The position numbers and the translations under genes were made by a program. A DNA stretch of 64,000 bases, from assembly GCA_051294375.1 (NCBI GenBank), contig CM119267.1:25059783-25123782 (forward strand), read 5' to 3'. Origin of the DNA: Paraspadella gotoi. Taxonomy: Eukaryota > Chaetognatha. Under the pieces are notes generated by a model. That model worked only from the letters and a program-made list of their open reading frames with translations, ran no database searches and was not told the origin of the DNA. Every line of letters begins with the position of its first letter. Within the stretch, counting starts at the first letter, position 1. Positions 11,078-22,670 of this stretch are shown piece by piece.

Positions 11078-14000
11078 AATAAAGAAATCAAAAGGCAGCA
11101 GAAGCAGCAGGAGAAAAAGAGAGAAAAAGAAAGAGCCACTGCAGACTCAAAAGGCAGCAGCAGAAGCAGCAGGAGAAAGAGAGAGAAAAAGAATAAGCCC
11201 CTGCAGAGCCAGCTGCAGATTCGTTTTTTTCCCCTATGAATCAGTGACTAGGGAAAAGAGAGAGGGAGAGAGACATGTAATTAAAAGAGAAAAGAGAAGA
11301 GAGAAAGAAAAGGAAAAATAAAAGAGAGAAAATTTGTTTGTTTTGATAAACGTAAACAAAACATATTTAATAACTGTCCAGACTCAATTTTAAGCACATC
11401 GATGATGAGAAGCTGTATATAAATTTTCAGCTTCATACACCCAAATTTAATCATAAACAGTGTGAGCAAGACAATGTCGGATTCTGCTCTCGCTACGATA
11501 ATTAATTAATTAATTGATTAATTAATAATTAATAGATTCAATTAATTAATTAATTAGATTAATTATAATTTATATTCAGGCTTGTCATATCGATGTCCTT
11601 AAAATTGAGGTCAGGACATGTTATTAAATGTTTTGTTTACATTTTTAATCGAAAACAAACAAATATTCCTCTATTTTATCGAGCCATCGGCGGGCAAAGC
11701 CCTCCTGTCCTAGATTTTTTTTTCGGTTTTAGCTTCAGGTCTGCTTTTTGCAATCATGCTTCTGAAATGTGATATCATAGGGAGATTTGAATTTTCATAT
11801 ATGGCTTCTTAATCATCAAGATCTTTAAAATTCTCATGTTTCATATCAATATTCGGTGATTGGTTTTATGTTTTTTACAAAACAAAAACGTTTTTAATTA
11901 TATGTCGCTCTCTCTCCTCTCTTTTTTCTTCCGTCACTGCTTGCTTCGTCTAAAAAACGAGTTTCCGGCTCTTGCAGCGTTCCTGTCCAGCTTCTTCTTT
12001 TCTCTCTTCTCGTCTCTCTCTCTCTCTCGCTCTTTTTTTTTACAAAAAGATTTTTTAGATATAAATGTTGGGTTTTCACGTATGTAAAAAACGATGCCAG
12101 CGAACAGCGGCGCCGAACCGCGGGTCCTTTGGGTAGAGAATAGCTCACCGCTACGTGGGCTGGCCCATAAGTACTGGCTTGATTCTTTAACGAGTAAAGG
12201 GGTGTAGAGGCTTCTCTCTCCTCGTTTTAATTTTATTATATCGCTCTTTCTCTTTCTCTTTTTTCTCTGCAGCGGCTGTCTGCTCTCTCTCTCTCTTTTG
12301 TCCTTCGTCTTCATTCTCTCTGCGGTGTACTCGGTGTGTCTGTCCCTATCTGTCGATCTTTTTGGGTGATTCGTTTGTTTTTGAAAAATTCTGATTATTT
12401 TTTTTCTTCTAAAAACTTTTTTAATTATTGCCATTTATTCCGCGCATTTTTTTTCAATACAACAATCCCATATTTTATACCGAGGATTTTCGGGATTATG
12501 TCTGCTTTCTTTCTCTTCTCCTCGTCTCTCTTTCTCGTCTCTCTCGTCCTTTTCTTTCTCTCTCTCTCTTTTCTGCATCTCCTCTCGTCTGCTCTCTCTC
12601 ATTCTCTCTCTCTTTCACTCAATAACGCATTTGTTTGTTTTTATTGGACTATCAATCGCATCAATGAATGACAATGCATCGAATCAAATGAATGAAATCA
12701 TGGGCATCACTGAATGACTATCATACAGCAGTGAATGAACTATTCATCGGGCGCATCATAATTGATTATATCGAATCAGATAATCAATTCGCTATTACAT
12801 CAATAACAATTCTATTAGGATCAATCAAATTGTAACTAGTATTAACTATACAATAGTACATCAAACAATTCGTTACGGCATGATTCATTGTGTTTTTTCC
12901 GGTTTTTCTTCATTAATTTATTCTATGATGAGTGGGGCTCGTGGCTCTGATCTGAGTCTTTTAAAGATTGTTTTTATTTATTGTCTCCTTCTCTCTCTCT
13001 TCCACTCTCTGCTTTTTCGCTGCTCACCTCTCTTCTTCAGCTTCTCTCATTTCTCTTTCTCTCTCTCTCTCTCTCGTTCTTTTTTGCAATAGCACGATCC
13101 TTATGCTTTAAGATTTTTTAACTGCATCATTTTGTTCAACTTGGCATAAATTTTTTCAACTTGGCATTGCCGGTCAAACTTTAGATATCTAGCTTCTTCA
13201 CTCACTTTCATACGGGCTCATAATTTTCATCTTCAATCTATCTGGCGTTAAAATAAATAAAAAGATTCAAGTATAATGTGACTCATTATTTTTTGTCATT
13301 TAAACTCATTTTCGCACTGGTACGGTTTCCACTGAAACTTTTATAATCAAGCTGTCGTCAATACGTTTTCCTACCCAGCACAGACAAAATTTCAACTCAT
13401 CTAATCATTCAATTATGATTAATTGGAGTATTTAATTGGTTAAATAAGTAATAAAGATTTTTAGTAAATTCGGAACTTATGTTTTCTTCCATTTAAACTA
13501 ATTTGCACTCACATCGATTCATCGAATTTTATATTCCGCTTTTCACACACTTTCCCTAGCCCACACACAAGAATTTTTAATTCCAATCCAACAGCCAATC
13601 CACCGAGTTTAATTGGGGAGCTTTTTTGCTAAGAATTGGCATACGGATGGAAGACGGATTGATTGACTAATTAATTATTGATTTAATTTAATTTACTAAT
13701 TGATAATTAACTGATTTGATTATTTGATTTATTATACATCCTGCAGATTAGCATTTTAATGATATAAAGAGAAAAGAGAGCATATAAATCAATTCAGTAA
13801 AACAGGTTTTTGTGTTTTTTTCCATTTAAACTCACTTCCACTCAAACTTTCCATCGAAACTTCGATTTTCTGTTCAATCAAGCACACTTTCCTACCGCGA
13901 CATACAAAATTCCAGGTCAATCAGCCCATCCCACTCATGAGCAATTGGGTTGTTCAAAATAGTGAATATTCTTTTTTTGTTTTTTTCCATTTAAACTCAT

Positions 14001-15224
14001 TTCCACTCGGACGATCATCGCAAACTTATATCCAGCTAACAACACAGCTTAACCTATCCCACAGCAGAATTTTCATTTAAATTACTGCAGCAGGGCCAAT
14101 CACGACGTAATGGTGGTTTTTGTGCTAAGGTGGGACGCGATCGGACGGATCGGACGGACAGGACGGAACGGACGGACGGACGGACGGACGGACGGACGGA
14201 CGACGGACGGAGCAGAACGGGCGGACGGACGGACGGACGGACGGACGGACTGGACAGACAGAACAGACGGACGACGGGACATCATTTTTTTTTGCAATAT
14301 TTATCATGATTTATTCTGAGCATGATATAAGTGTGTGCCGAGCAATATTGAGGGGCGGACCGACGGACCGAAAATAGTGAGTTATAAAAGTGAGTTATAG
14401 AGTCGGGGATCGTGCTGATAGAGGCAGATCGACTAAAAAAGGCGATCTATAATTTGGAACGCCGACGACAACGACGACGCCGCCGCCACTTATGGGCAAA
14501 AGCGATACAATATCGTCGCAAACGCCAAGCGATTGCGACGATAAAAATAAATTTTGGAATGGGATGAAGTGAAAAGAGGAAATGAAAAGAGGGATGAGGT
14601 GAAAATAAAAGGGCATGAAGTAAAAAGAAAAGGGTATAAATTGAAAAAAAGAGTGAACAAAAAAGAGAAAGGAATGAAGAGAAAATAAAAAGGAAGAAAA
14701 GTAGTAACTCACCCGCGAGGAATCCGGTGATGAAAAAGACTAAAACGAGAAGAAAAGCCCAAGAAGCGAAATTCGATCGCTGAAATAAAAAGGTTTTTAT
14801 AATTTTACTTAAAATTGTTTTTCAAAAGTGATGGTTTGCTGGCCCGATTGAGATTACTCTCTTCACTTGACTCCCGCTATTAGACTCGGCCCTATATGAC
14901 CACCCTCACCCTTTCCGAAGTCCTCGACGCCGTCCGAAACTCCTTGCAGGCGCCGACCATCCCGGACGATGCCGGCGACGGCGGCGAAGAGGCCCCAGGC
15001 CGACGGCGACGCCGGCTGTCACGACGACGTAAAGATCGAGGACGCGCCGGCAGAGGTCGGAATCGGCGCCGCGAGATTCGCGCGGCCCGGTCCACCAAAG
15101 GCCGACCAGAGATGGGTTCCAGCACGAAGACATACAAGGCGAGGCAGAGGGCGGCGGCGCCGATGAGGAAGAAGCTCAGGCTGAAGAGGAAGAGCGACGT
15201 TTTCGCGCAGGATCGAGAGCACAT
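9101..15224 (-). CDS. Tetraspanin-like four-TM membrane protein (gene model using the nearer 5' copy, A)
   Basis: Exons: 15224-14910, 14779-14713, 9745-9620, 9523-9428 and 9294-9101; phases close exactly and the total is 265 residues. The order is TM1 (9-35), short loop, TM2 ending in a GxxGAxKE-type motif, TM3 (110-127), a ~75-residue extracellular loop with an NTT glycosylation site, TM4 (LCALLVLQLLWLTIGCC) and a ~43-residue tail. Cys near the N-terminus fits palmitoylation. This is tetraspanin topology, but the large loop has no cysteine and so no CCG motif. In copy A, three indels relative to copy B put TM2 in a wrong frame for about 40 residues before the frame is restored. Intron 2 (9746-14712) contains the N gap and nested repeats. 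Family assignment is by topology, not close homology. Confidence 0.72.
9868..9950 (+). repeat. F5 repeat fragment
   Basis: Carries GACTTTGGACAGGCTTTGGTG and CATCACTCTTACAAGA, diagnostic of F5. Lies in intron 2 of the tetraspanin-like gene. Confidence 0.65.
10170..10785. repeat. F1 left-end fragment followed by an expanded purine microsatellite
   Basis: 10170-10260 matches the left ~90 bp of the F1 family. It is followed by a ~500-bp polypurine array built on AGAATAGAAAGGAAAGA. The array is interrupted by the assembly gap. The related array at 18005-18262 sits in the same position relative to duplicate B. Confidence 0.75.
10378..10402. other. Assembly gap of 25 N
   Basis: A run of 25 N inside the polypurine array. 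The round size suggests a placeholder for unknown length. Confidence 0.99.
10787..14542 (+). mobile_element. F1 element split by an F2 insertion, itself carrying inverted F1 material (copy A)
   Basis: The outer F1 runs from ATCGTCGCAATAGC (10787) to GCGATTGCGACGAT (14529-14542). At about 11456 it is interrupted by F2 (11477-14432). Inside F2, 11590-13110 is F1 sequence in reverse orientation, ending in the mirrored left end (CGATCCTTATGCTTTAAGA near 13095). It also holds (GA)n at about 11041-11080 and CT-rich tracts at 11905-12030 and 12500-12620. No transposase is readable. Confidence 0.7.
14160..14250. repeat. (GGAC)n microsatellite, copy A
   Basis: Tandem GGAC/GACG units with a few interruptions inside the F2 right half; the paralogous tract is at 21571-21690. 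Arg/Thr/Asp or Val/Arg/Pro/Ser open frames here are repeat artefacts. Confidence 0.9.
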
Positions 15225-16650
15225 TCTCGATGATCTTTTTGTTTTTTCGATCGTTCGGTTTCTTATCTTTTTTCGTTAATCTCTTCACTACAAGAGGCGC
15301 TTTTGTTTCACCTTTTGTTTTCAACGCAACCTCTTCCGTATTCACGGGGGTTGTTTTAAAATCTTAGCGCTATTCCGAGCGATTTTACCAATGACGTTTC
15401 GCTCGCGTGGCTAAGGTCATTCTCTCTCCGCCTTCAGTGGCAGAGAACCCCGTGAACCTAAAGAGCAGCGAAGGAGATTAAGAGAAAATTAAAGAGAAAA
15501 GCGTGGCTAGGGACAACTTTAGAAAAATGGGGAAAAAGAGAAAAAAGTAAAATGGGGGGGGGAAGAGGAAAACCCAGCGAACGGAAGCGAACCGGAAATC
15601 CTTTTAGCGCGCAGAGTAAAAGAGGAAAAGTGCCCTCCCTCCTTCGAAAGAGAATAATAATATTAAATCAAGAGAGAGGAAAGTAAATAGAGAAAAAAGA
15701 TTAAAAACCGAGAAAAAATATAAAAAAAACTCGCCTTTGTTTCATACAAAAGAAAAAAGAAAGAATAAAATAAATATAGGAATTTAAAAGAAAATTTTGC
15801 TCTTCTAAGTTCGGGAAAAAAAGAATACAGAATTCACCAAAAAGTTTCATATCTTCCAGTAGGAAAACATTAAAAAAATCCTTATAAATAATTGACTACA
15901 ATTCAGAGTTAAATTCATAAAAATAAATATTAGCTGCATAAAATATATTTTTAAAAATCATAATAACTAAAAATAATCAATATATAATCATAACTTAATA
16001 ATTGGTTACGTCGACAACGAATTCAAAGGCGAGCCGACATTAATACTTGAGATGCTCAAAAAAAAATCAGCGTGAAAAATGGAGGAAATGAAAAGAAATG
16101 AGGTTTAAATAAAATCGAGAAAGAAAGAAAAAAAAAAGGAAAGAAAAAACGTGCGGCGCAGTTGCGTCTTGAAGCAACGCGGGAGGCGAGAGTCCGAGGG
16201 AGAGAAGAGGGAAAGAGAGAGGGGGGGAGGGGACGGAGGAGGTTAGGAATCCAGAAAGATGGAATCAAATGATGAAACGCAAGATGAAGACGTCACGGTG
16301 TCACAGGCTATGATTAAATTGCTGACATACAGAAAAGAGAGAGGGATGGAGAGAGAGAGAAAGAAAATATGGTTTTTAATCCTGGACTCGTAACCCCGAA
16401 ATTCGTTTTCCTCCGGAGACCTAAGCCTCCCTTCTTCCCTATCTAAACCCCCTCATCCACCTGAGAACGCCCTATCGCCCTTTTCAACTTTTCTCGGGTT
16501 CACATCGATTTCCAATTTTCTTCTTCTTTTTCTTTTTTTAATTCAATCTTTTCTAGCTCTTTTTTCTCAAGAATGAGTCAAGTGCCATCGATGATCTTTT
16601 TTTATTAGTTAAACTCCCTAATAGGAATTTTAATAATTATTAATTAGTCT
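15225..16650. other. Upstream flank of tetraspanin copy A
   Basis: Purine-rich, with no supported coding sequence. Repeated nearly exactly at 22671-24105. Presumably 5' UTR and promoter, but no core-promoter motif is convincing. Confidence 0.5.
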
Positions 16651-16654
16651 CATA

Positions 16655-16957
16655 CATATATGAAATTGGTACAACCAATATAAAAATTATCATTGATTAA
16701 TAAATAAGCTATCTTGCCCCTGACTTTGGACAGGCTTTAGTGGTCCCTGCAAGCTTTCAATCAAGACTCTCTCACAGTCTCGTTTATTCACTCCCAGAGT
16801 ACCTGGCTTCCCTAACAATGAAGTGGTATAATGTTTCAATGAATGTTTCAATTGTATGAAAAGACCACTCCCTTAAGTATTAGATCGGGGAATACTCTAT
16901 TGTACTCTGCCCAGCATCAAAATACAATTTTATGAAATTGTACAACCAAATTCTTTT
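16655..16957 (+). mobile_element. F5 repeat, near-complete copy (duplicate A)
   Basis: Bounded by direct copies of ATGAAATTGGTACAACCAA (16660 and, with one base missing, 16931). In between are TATCTTGCCCCTGACTTTGG, the CTCCCAGAGTACCTGGCTTC block and AATGAAGTGGTATAATG. About 300 bp, no coding. The duplicate-B copy is at 24112-24414. Confidence 0.75.
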
Positions 16958-17164
16958 TGTGATGAATTCAAACCTACTTTTTTCAATATTTTTTCAAAAA
17001 AATCTTCCCAGTTCTATTTCCTTCCGATAATTAACCACACAGACGTCAGGAATCTCGAATTTTTTGACATGTATCAACTGTCCATTACCAATAATTATAA
17101 TCAAAAATGACATTTATGATCCAGTCTTTTATAATTAATATAACGCTTGTTCTGTTAATCACTG

Positions 17165-17200
17165 CTTTTTTAGTTGCACCGCGAGTACTCGCGGAGCAAC
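17165..17200. repeat. Palindrome centred on CCGCGAGTACTCGCGG
   Basis: A 16-bp perfect palindrome within a longer near-perfect one (TTGC...GCAA), repeated at 24625-24660 in duplicate B. It begins a short segment (CTATAAGTCACTTTTCGGTC...) that looks like the end of a mobile element. Confidence 0.6.
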
Positions 17201-17446
17201 TCTATAAGTCACTTTTCGGTCAGTCAGTCCATTGGTATGTCTGTCCATCCGTCTGTCCCATTATGTTAAAAACGCTTATAACTTGCTTATAGATTATGCT
17301 CATTTGTTAAAAATCAAATCTAAGTGGACTACTGGCGCCGCCTTTTGTTTTTATAATAAATAAAAAGAAAAGTAATGCGGCGCAATACCTTGGAATAACC
17401 GTTCCTTGTTTTCTCTGTGCTTATCGGTAAAAAAAGTTGTAACTAT

Positions 17447-18004
17447 GATTTAAGCAAAACGTCGAATTTTGGGATCAAGTGCAGTATTTATTTTTTCTTT
17501 ATAGAAAACCAATATTTCGTCTTATTTGGCACCAGATCATCGTTCAGCGTAAGAGTGAAGTGAGTAGAAGAAGAGAGCTAAGGAAAAGAGAGAGAGATTA
17601 GAGAGAGAGAAGAACAGGTGAGAGTCAGACAATACAACAGGATAAATCCCTCCACCCCCCCCTCGTTTCAATGTCTAGTCTCATTTCTTTCCCAGGGAAT
17701 TAAGGATCGGTTTTCCATGCATCGGTTTTGACATAGCGACCCCATATCTTCATTGAGGCCTCTGCCCGCGGCCACAAGCGAGGCCCTGATCCACAAGCGC
17801 CTCTTCCACCTTTAGGTGGTGGCTGCAGGCTGGATGGGTCTTTTGATGCGTGGACGTGGAGAGGCATGTCCGCGGTCCAGTCGAATTCGGGCTGGCAGTG
17901 CTGACGATGCTGGGGCCAGACCCGTAATGGCCCCACTTTCCAGTGTTGACCGCTCTTCTTGTTTGCTCTGCAGTTAACGGTATCGAAGCTTCGGCTAGTT
18001 ATCT
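17447..18004. other. Spacer between the two duplicates, with a GC-rich unclassified segment
   Basis: Not shared with the rest of the window. 17447-17690 is AT-rich and purine-rich. 17700-18005 is GC-rich and carries an open minus-strand frame of 103 codons (18011-17700) with many Trp, His and Pro and no domain I recognise. It could be a retrocopy fragment or part of an unknown repeat. Confidence 0.5.
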
Positions 18005-18262
18005 CTCTCAAAAGAATAGAAAGGAAAAAAAGAATAGAAAGGGAAAAAATAGGAAAGAAAAGAAAAAATAGAAAGGAAAAAAAAATAGAAAGGAAAGAAA
18101 GAATAGAAAGGAAAGAAAGAATAGAAAGGAAAGAAAGAATAGAAAGGAAAGAAAGAATAGAAAGGAAAGAAAAAATAGAAAGGAAAGAAAAAATAGAAAG
18201 GAAAAAAATAGGAAAGAAAAAATAGAAAGGAAAAGAAAAAATAGAAAGGAAAGAAAAAAAAT
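18005..18262. repeat. Polypurine microsatellite before duplicate B
   Basis: Array of AGAATAGAAAGGAAAGA-type units, the same motif as at 10260-10770. Open frames through it are low-complexity artefacts. Confidence 0.9.
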
Positions 18263-18277
18263 CTTAAAAGCATAAGG

Positions 18278-18532
18278 ATCGTCGCAAATGCATAAGAAAA
18301 TCTGGATTGACGAAAAATTTTGATACTAAAAAAAGAAAATTTGAGAAAAGAAAATTAAATTATAAACAAAGAAAAATTCTATTTGGCGATTGTCAAATAA
18401 AAAAAAAATAATAAAGTACGGAAGAAAATTAAAAATACAGTTTCTTGAAAAATAGCAAAATGATAACATGCACGAATGCGATGCCTAAATTTACGAGTTC
18501 AATCCTAATTCATTTTGTTTTTTAATAAAAAC

Positions 18533-18568
<36 letters not shown>

Positions 18569-21500
18569 TAAAGAAATCAAAAGGCAGCAGAAGCAGCAGG
18601 AGAAAAGAGAGAAAAAGAAAGAGCCACTGCAGACTCAAAAAGCAGCAGCAGAAGCAGCAGGGAGAAAGAGAGAAAAAAGAATAAGCCCTGCAGAGCCAGC
18701 TGCAGATTCGTTTTTTTTCCCCTATGAATCAGTGACTAGGGAAAAGAGAGAGGGAGAGAGACATGTAATTAAAAGAGAAAAGAGAGAGAGAAAGAAACAG
18801 AAAAATAAAAGAGAGAAAATTTGTTTGTTTTGATAAAACGTAAACAAAACATATTTAATAACTGTCCAGACTCAATTTTAAGCACATCGATGATGAGAAG
18901 CTGTATATAAATTTTCAGCTTCATACACCCAAATTTAATCATAAACAAGTTTGTGAGCAAACAAGTGTCGGATTCTGCTCTCGGCTACGATAATTAATTA
19001 ATTAATTGATTAATTAATTAATTAATAGATTCAATTAATTAATTAATAGATTAATTTATAATTTATATTCCAGCTTGTCATACGATGTTCGCTTAAAAAT
19101 TGAGGTCAGGACAGTTATTAAATGTTTTGTTTACATTTAATCGAAAACAAACAAATATCCTCTATTTATCGAGCCATGGCGGGCAAAGCCGCTCCTGTCT
19201 AGATTTTTTTTTCGGTTTAGCTTTCGGTCTCGCTTGTTTTGCAAATCATGCTTCTGAAGAGTGTGATATCATAGGGAGATTGAATTTTCATATATGGCTT
19301 CTTAATCATCAAGATCTTTAAAATTCTCATGTTTCATATCAATATTGCGTATTTGTTTTATGTTTATTTCAAAACAAAAACGTTTTAATTATTATGTCGC
19401 TCTCTCTCGTCTCTTTTTTCTCCGTATGCTTGCTATCTCTAAAAAAACGAGTTTCCGGCTCTGCAGGCGTTCTGTCCAGCTTCTTCTTTTCTCTCTCTCT
19501 CGGTCTCTCTCTCTCTCTCTCTTTTTTTTTACAAAAAATTTTTTAGATATAATGTTGGGTTTTTCACTATGTAAAAAACGATGCGCGAACGGGCAGCCCG
19601 AACCGCGGGTTCCTTTGGGTAGAGAATAGCTCACCGCTGACGTGCGGCGCGCCATAAGTACTGGCTGATTCTTTAACGAGTAAAGGGGCTGTAGAGGCTT
19701 CTCTCCTCTCTCGTCTTTAATTTTATATATATCGCTCTTTCTCTTTCTCTTTTTTCTCTGCAGGCGGCTGTCTGCTCTCTCTCGTCTTTTTGTCCGTTCT
19801 CGTCTCATGTCTCTTCTGTCTGTCTCCGGTGTGTCTGTCCCGTATCTGTCCGAGTCTTTTTGCCGGTGATTCGTTTGTTTTTGAAAATTCTGATTAATTT
19901 TTTTTTCCTTCTAAAAAAACTTTTTAATTATTGCCATTATTCCGGCGCTTTTTTTTCAATAAAAATCCCATATTTTCATCCGAGATTTTCGTGGATTTAT
20001 TCTCTTTCTTTCTCGTCTCCGTCTCCTCTCTTTCTCGTCTCTCTCGTCCTTTTCTTTCTCTCTCTCTTCTTTTCTGCATCTCCATCTCGATCCGCTCTTC
20101 TCATCTCTTCTCTCTCTTTCACTCATAACGCATTTTGTTTGTTTTATTGACTATCAATCGCATCAATGAATGACAATGCATCGAATCAGAATGAATGACA
20201 ATCATCGTGGCTATGCACTGAATTGACTATCATCACAGCAGTGAATGACTATCATCGGCACATCATATTGATTATATCGAATCAGATATCAATTCGCTTA
20301 TTACATCATAAATATTACTATTAGATCAATCGAAATATGTATATAATCCATACAATTAGTACATTCAAACAATTCTTATCGCATGGATTCATTGTGTTTT
20401 TTCCGGTTTTTTTCATTAATTTATTCTATGATAGTGGCTCGTGGCTCTGAATCTTGGAGTCTTTTAAGATTGTTTTTTTTTATTGTCTCGCTTCTCTCTC
20501 TCTCCACTCTCTGCTTTTTCGCTGCTCACCTCTCTCTCTTCACCTCTCTCTCATTTCTTCTTTTCTCTCTCTCTCTCTCTCGTCTCTTTATTTGCAATAG
20601 ACGACGATCCTTATGCTTTTAAGATTTTTTAACTGCATCATTTTTTCAACTTGCATAATTTTTTCAACTTGCATTCCGTCAAAACTTTAATATCTAGCTT
20701 CTTCACTCACTTTCCTACCGGGCTCACAAAATTTCATCTCAATCTATCTGGGTTAAAATAATAAAGAAGATCAAGTAAATGTGACTCATATTTTTTTCAT
20801 TTAAACTCATTTTCACTCGTAGTTTCCACTGAAACTTTATATCAAGCTTCGTCATACGTTTTCCTACCCACACACAAAATTTCAACTCATCTAATCATCC
20901 AATTATGATTAATTGGAGATTTATTGGTTAAATAAGTAAAAAGATTTTAGTAAATTCGACTTATGTTTTTTTCCATTTAAACTAATTTCCACTCACACGA
21001 TTCCATCAAATTTTATATCCAGCTTTATCACACACTTTCCTACCCACACACAAGAATTTTTAATTCCAATCCAACCAGCCAATCACGAGTTATTGGAGCT
21101 TTTTGCTAAGATTGGGACGGATGGAACGGATTGATTGACTAATTAATTATTGATTAATTTATTTACTAATTGATAATAACTGATTATATTTGATTTATTA
21201 ATACATCCTGCAGTATACATTTAATGATAAAAGAAAAAGAAGCATAATCAATTAGTAAAACAGGTTTTTTGTTTTTTTCCATTTAAACTCACTTCACTCA
21301 AACTATTCCATCGAAACTTGATTTCCTGTTCAATCAACACACTTTCTACTCACATACAAAATTCCAGGTCAATCAGCCCATCCACTCATGAGCAATTGGG
21401 TGTTCAAATAGTGAATATATTTTTTTTGTTTTTTTCCATTTAAACTCATTTCCACTCGACGATCCATCGAAACTTATATCCAGCTCAATCACACACTTTA

Positions 21501-21989
21501 CCTATCCACACACAAATTTCATTTAAATTACTCCATCCAATCACGAGTAATTGTGTTTTTTGCTAAGGTGGGACGGACGGACGGACGACGGACGGACGGA
21601 CGGACGAACGGACGGACGGACGGACGGACGGACGACGGACCGGAGCAGAACGGACGGACGACGGACGGACGGACGGACGGACTGGGACAGACAGACAGAC
21701 GGATGCGAGCGGGACATCATTTTTTTTGCATATTTAATCATGATTTATTCTTGACATGATATAGACGTGTGTGCCGAGCAATATTGGAGGAGGCGGACCG
21801 ACGGACCGAAGAAATAGTGAGTTATAAAAAGTGAGTTATAGAGTCGCGGATCGTGCTGATAAGAGGCGATCGGACTATAAAAAGGCGATCTATAATTTGG
21901 AACGCCGACGACAACGACCGACGCCGCCGCCACTGTTATGAGGCAAAAGCGATACAATATCGTCGCAAACGCCAAGCGATTGCGACGAT
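18278..21989 (+). mobile_element. F1 element with nested F2 and inverted F1 (copy B)
   Basis: Same nest as 10787-14542: F1 left end at 18278, F2 from 18968 to about 21875, inverted F1 material about 19070-20640, and F1 right end GCGATTGCGACGAT at 21976-21989. Confidence 0.7.
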
Positions 21990-22159
21990 AAAAATAAATT
22001 TTGGAATGGGATGAAGTGAAAAGAGGAAATGAAAAGGGGATGAGGTGAAAATAAAAGGGCATGAAGTAAAAAGAAAAGGGTATAAATTGAAAAAAAGAGT
22101 GAACAAAAAAGAGAAAGGAATGAAGAGAAAATAAAAAGGGAAGAAAAGTAGTAACTCAC

Positions 22160-22670
22160 CCGCGAGGAATCCGGTGATGAAAAAGACTAAAACGAGAAGA
22201 AAAGCCCAAGAAGCGAAATTCGATCGCTGAAATAAAAAGGTTTTTATAATTTTACTTAAAATTGTTTTTCAAAAGTGATGGTTTGCTGGCCCGATTGAGA
22301 TTACTCTCTTCACTTGACTCCCGCTATTAGACTCGCCCCTATATGACACCCTCACCCTTTCCGAAGTCCTCGACGCCGTCCGAAACTCCTTGCAGGCGCC
22401 GACCATCCCGACGATGCCGGCGACGGCGGCGAAGAGGCCCCAGCCGACGGCGACGCCGGCTGTCACGACGACGTAAAGATCGAGGACGCGCCGGCAGAGG
22501 TCGGAATCGGCGCCGCGAGATTCGGCGCCGGCCCGGTCCACCAAAGGCCGACCAGAGATGGGTTCCAGCACGAAGACATACAAGGCGAGGCAGAGGGCGG
22601 CGGCGCCGATGAGGAAGAAGCTCAGGCTGAAGAGGAAGAGCGACGTTTTCGCGCAGGATCGAGAGCACAT
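22160..22670 (-). CDS. Tetraspanin-like gene, 5' exons, intact copy B
   Basis: Exon 1 is 22670-22356 and exon 2 is 22226-22160. Exon 1 reads MCSRSCAKTSLFLFSLSFF (TM1) through the TM2 segment LYVVVTAGVAVGWGLFAAVA and GACKEFR without a break, and ends in a GTGAGG donor. Exon 2 encodes TM3 (SWAFLLVLVFFITGFLA). Joined to exons 3-5 at 9745-9101 it gives a 265-residue protein. An in-frame GTG at 22790 would add 40 residues, but the first ATG is at 22670 and that residue matches tetraspanin N-termini better. Either a true partial duplicate, or the correct allele of a locus assembled twice. Confidence 0.75.

Larger units (their letters stand above)
10770..17446. repeat. Duplicate A of a ~6.7 kb direct duplication
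   Basis: Matches 18253-24908 almost base for base from 14.5 kb on, and with many 1-2 nt indels between 10.8 and 14.4 kb. It carries exons 1-2 of the tetraspanin-like gene, its upstream flank, an F5 copy and the nested F1/F2 elements. Similarity ends abruptly after GTAACTAT at 17446. Confidence 0.92.
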
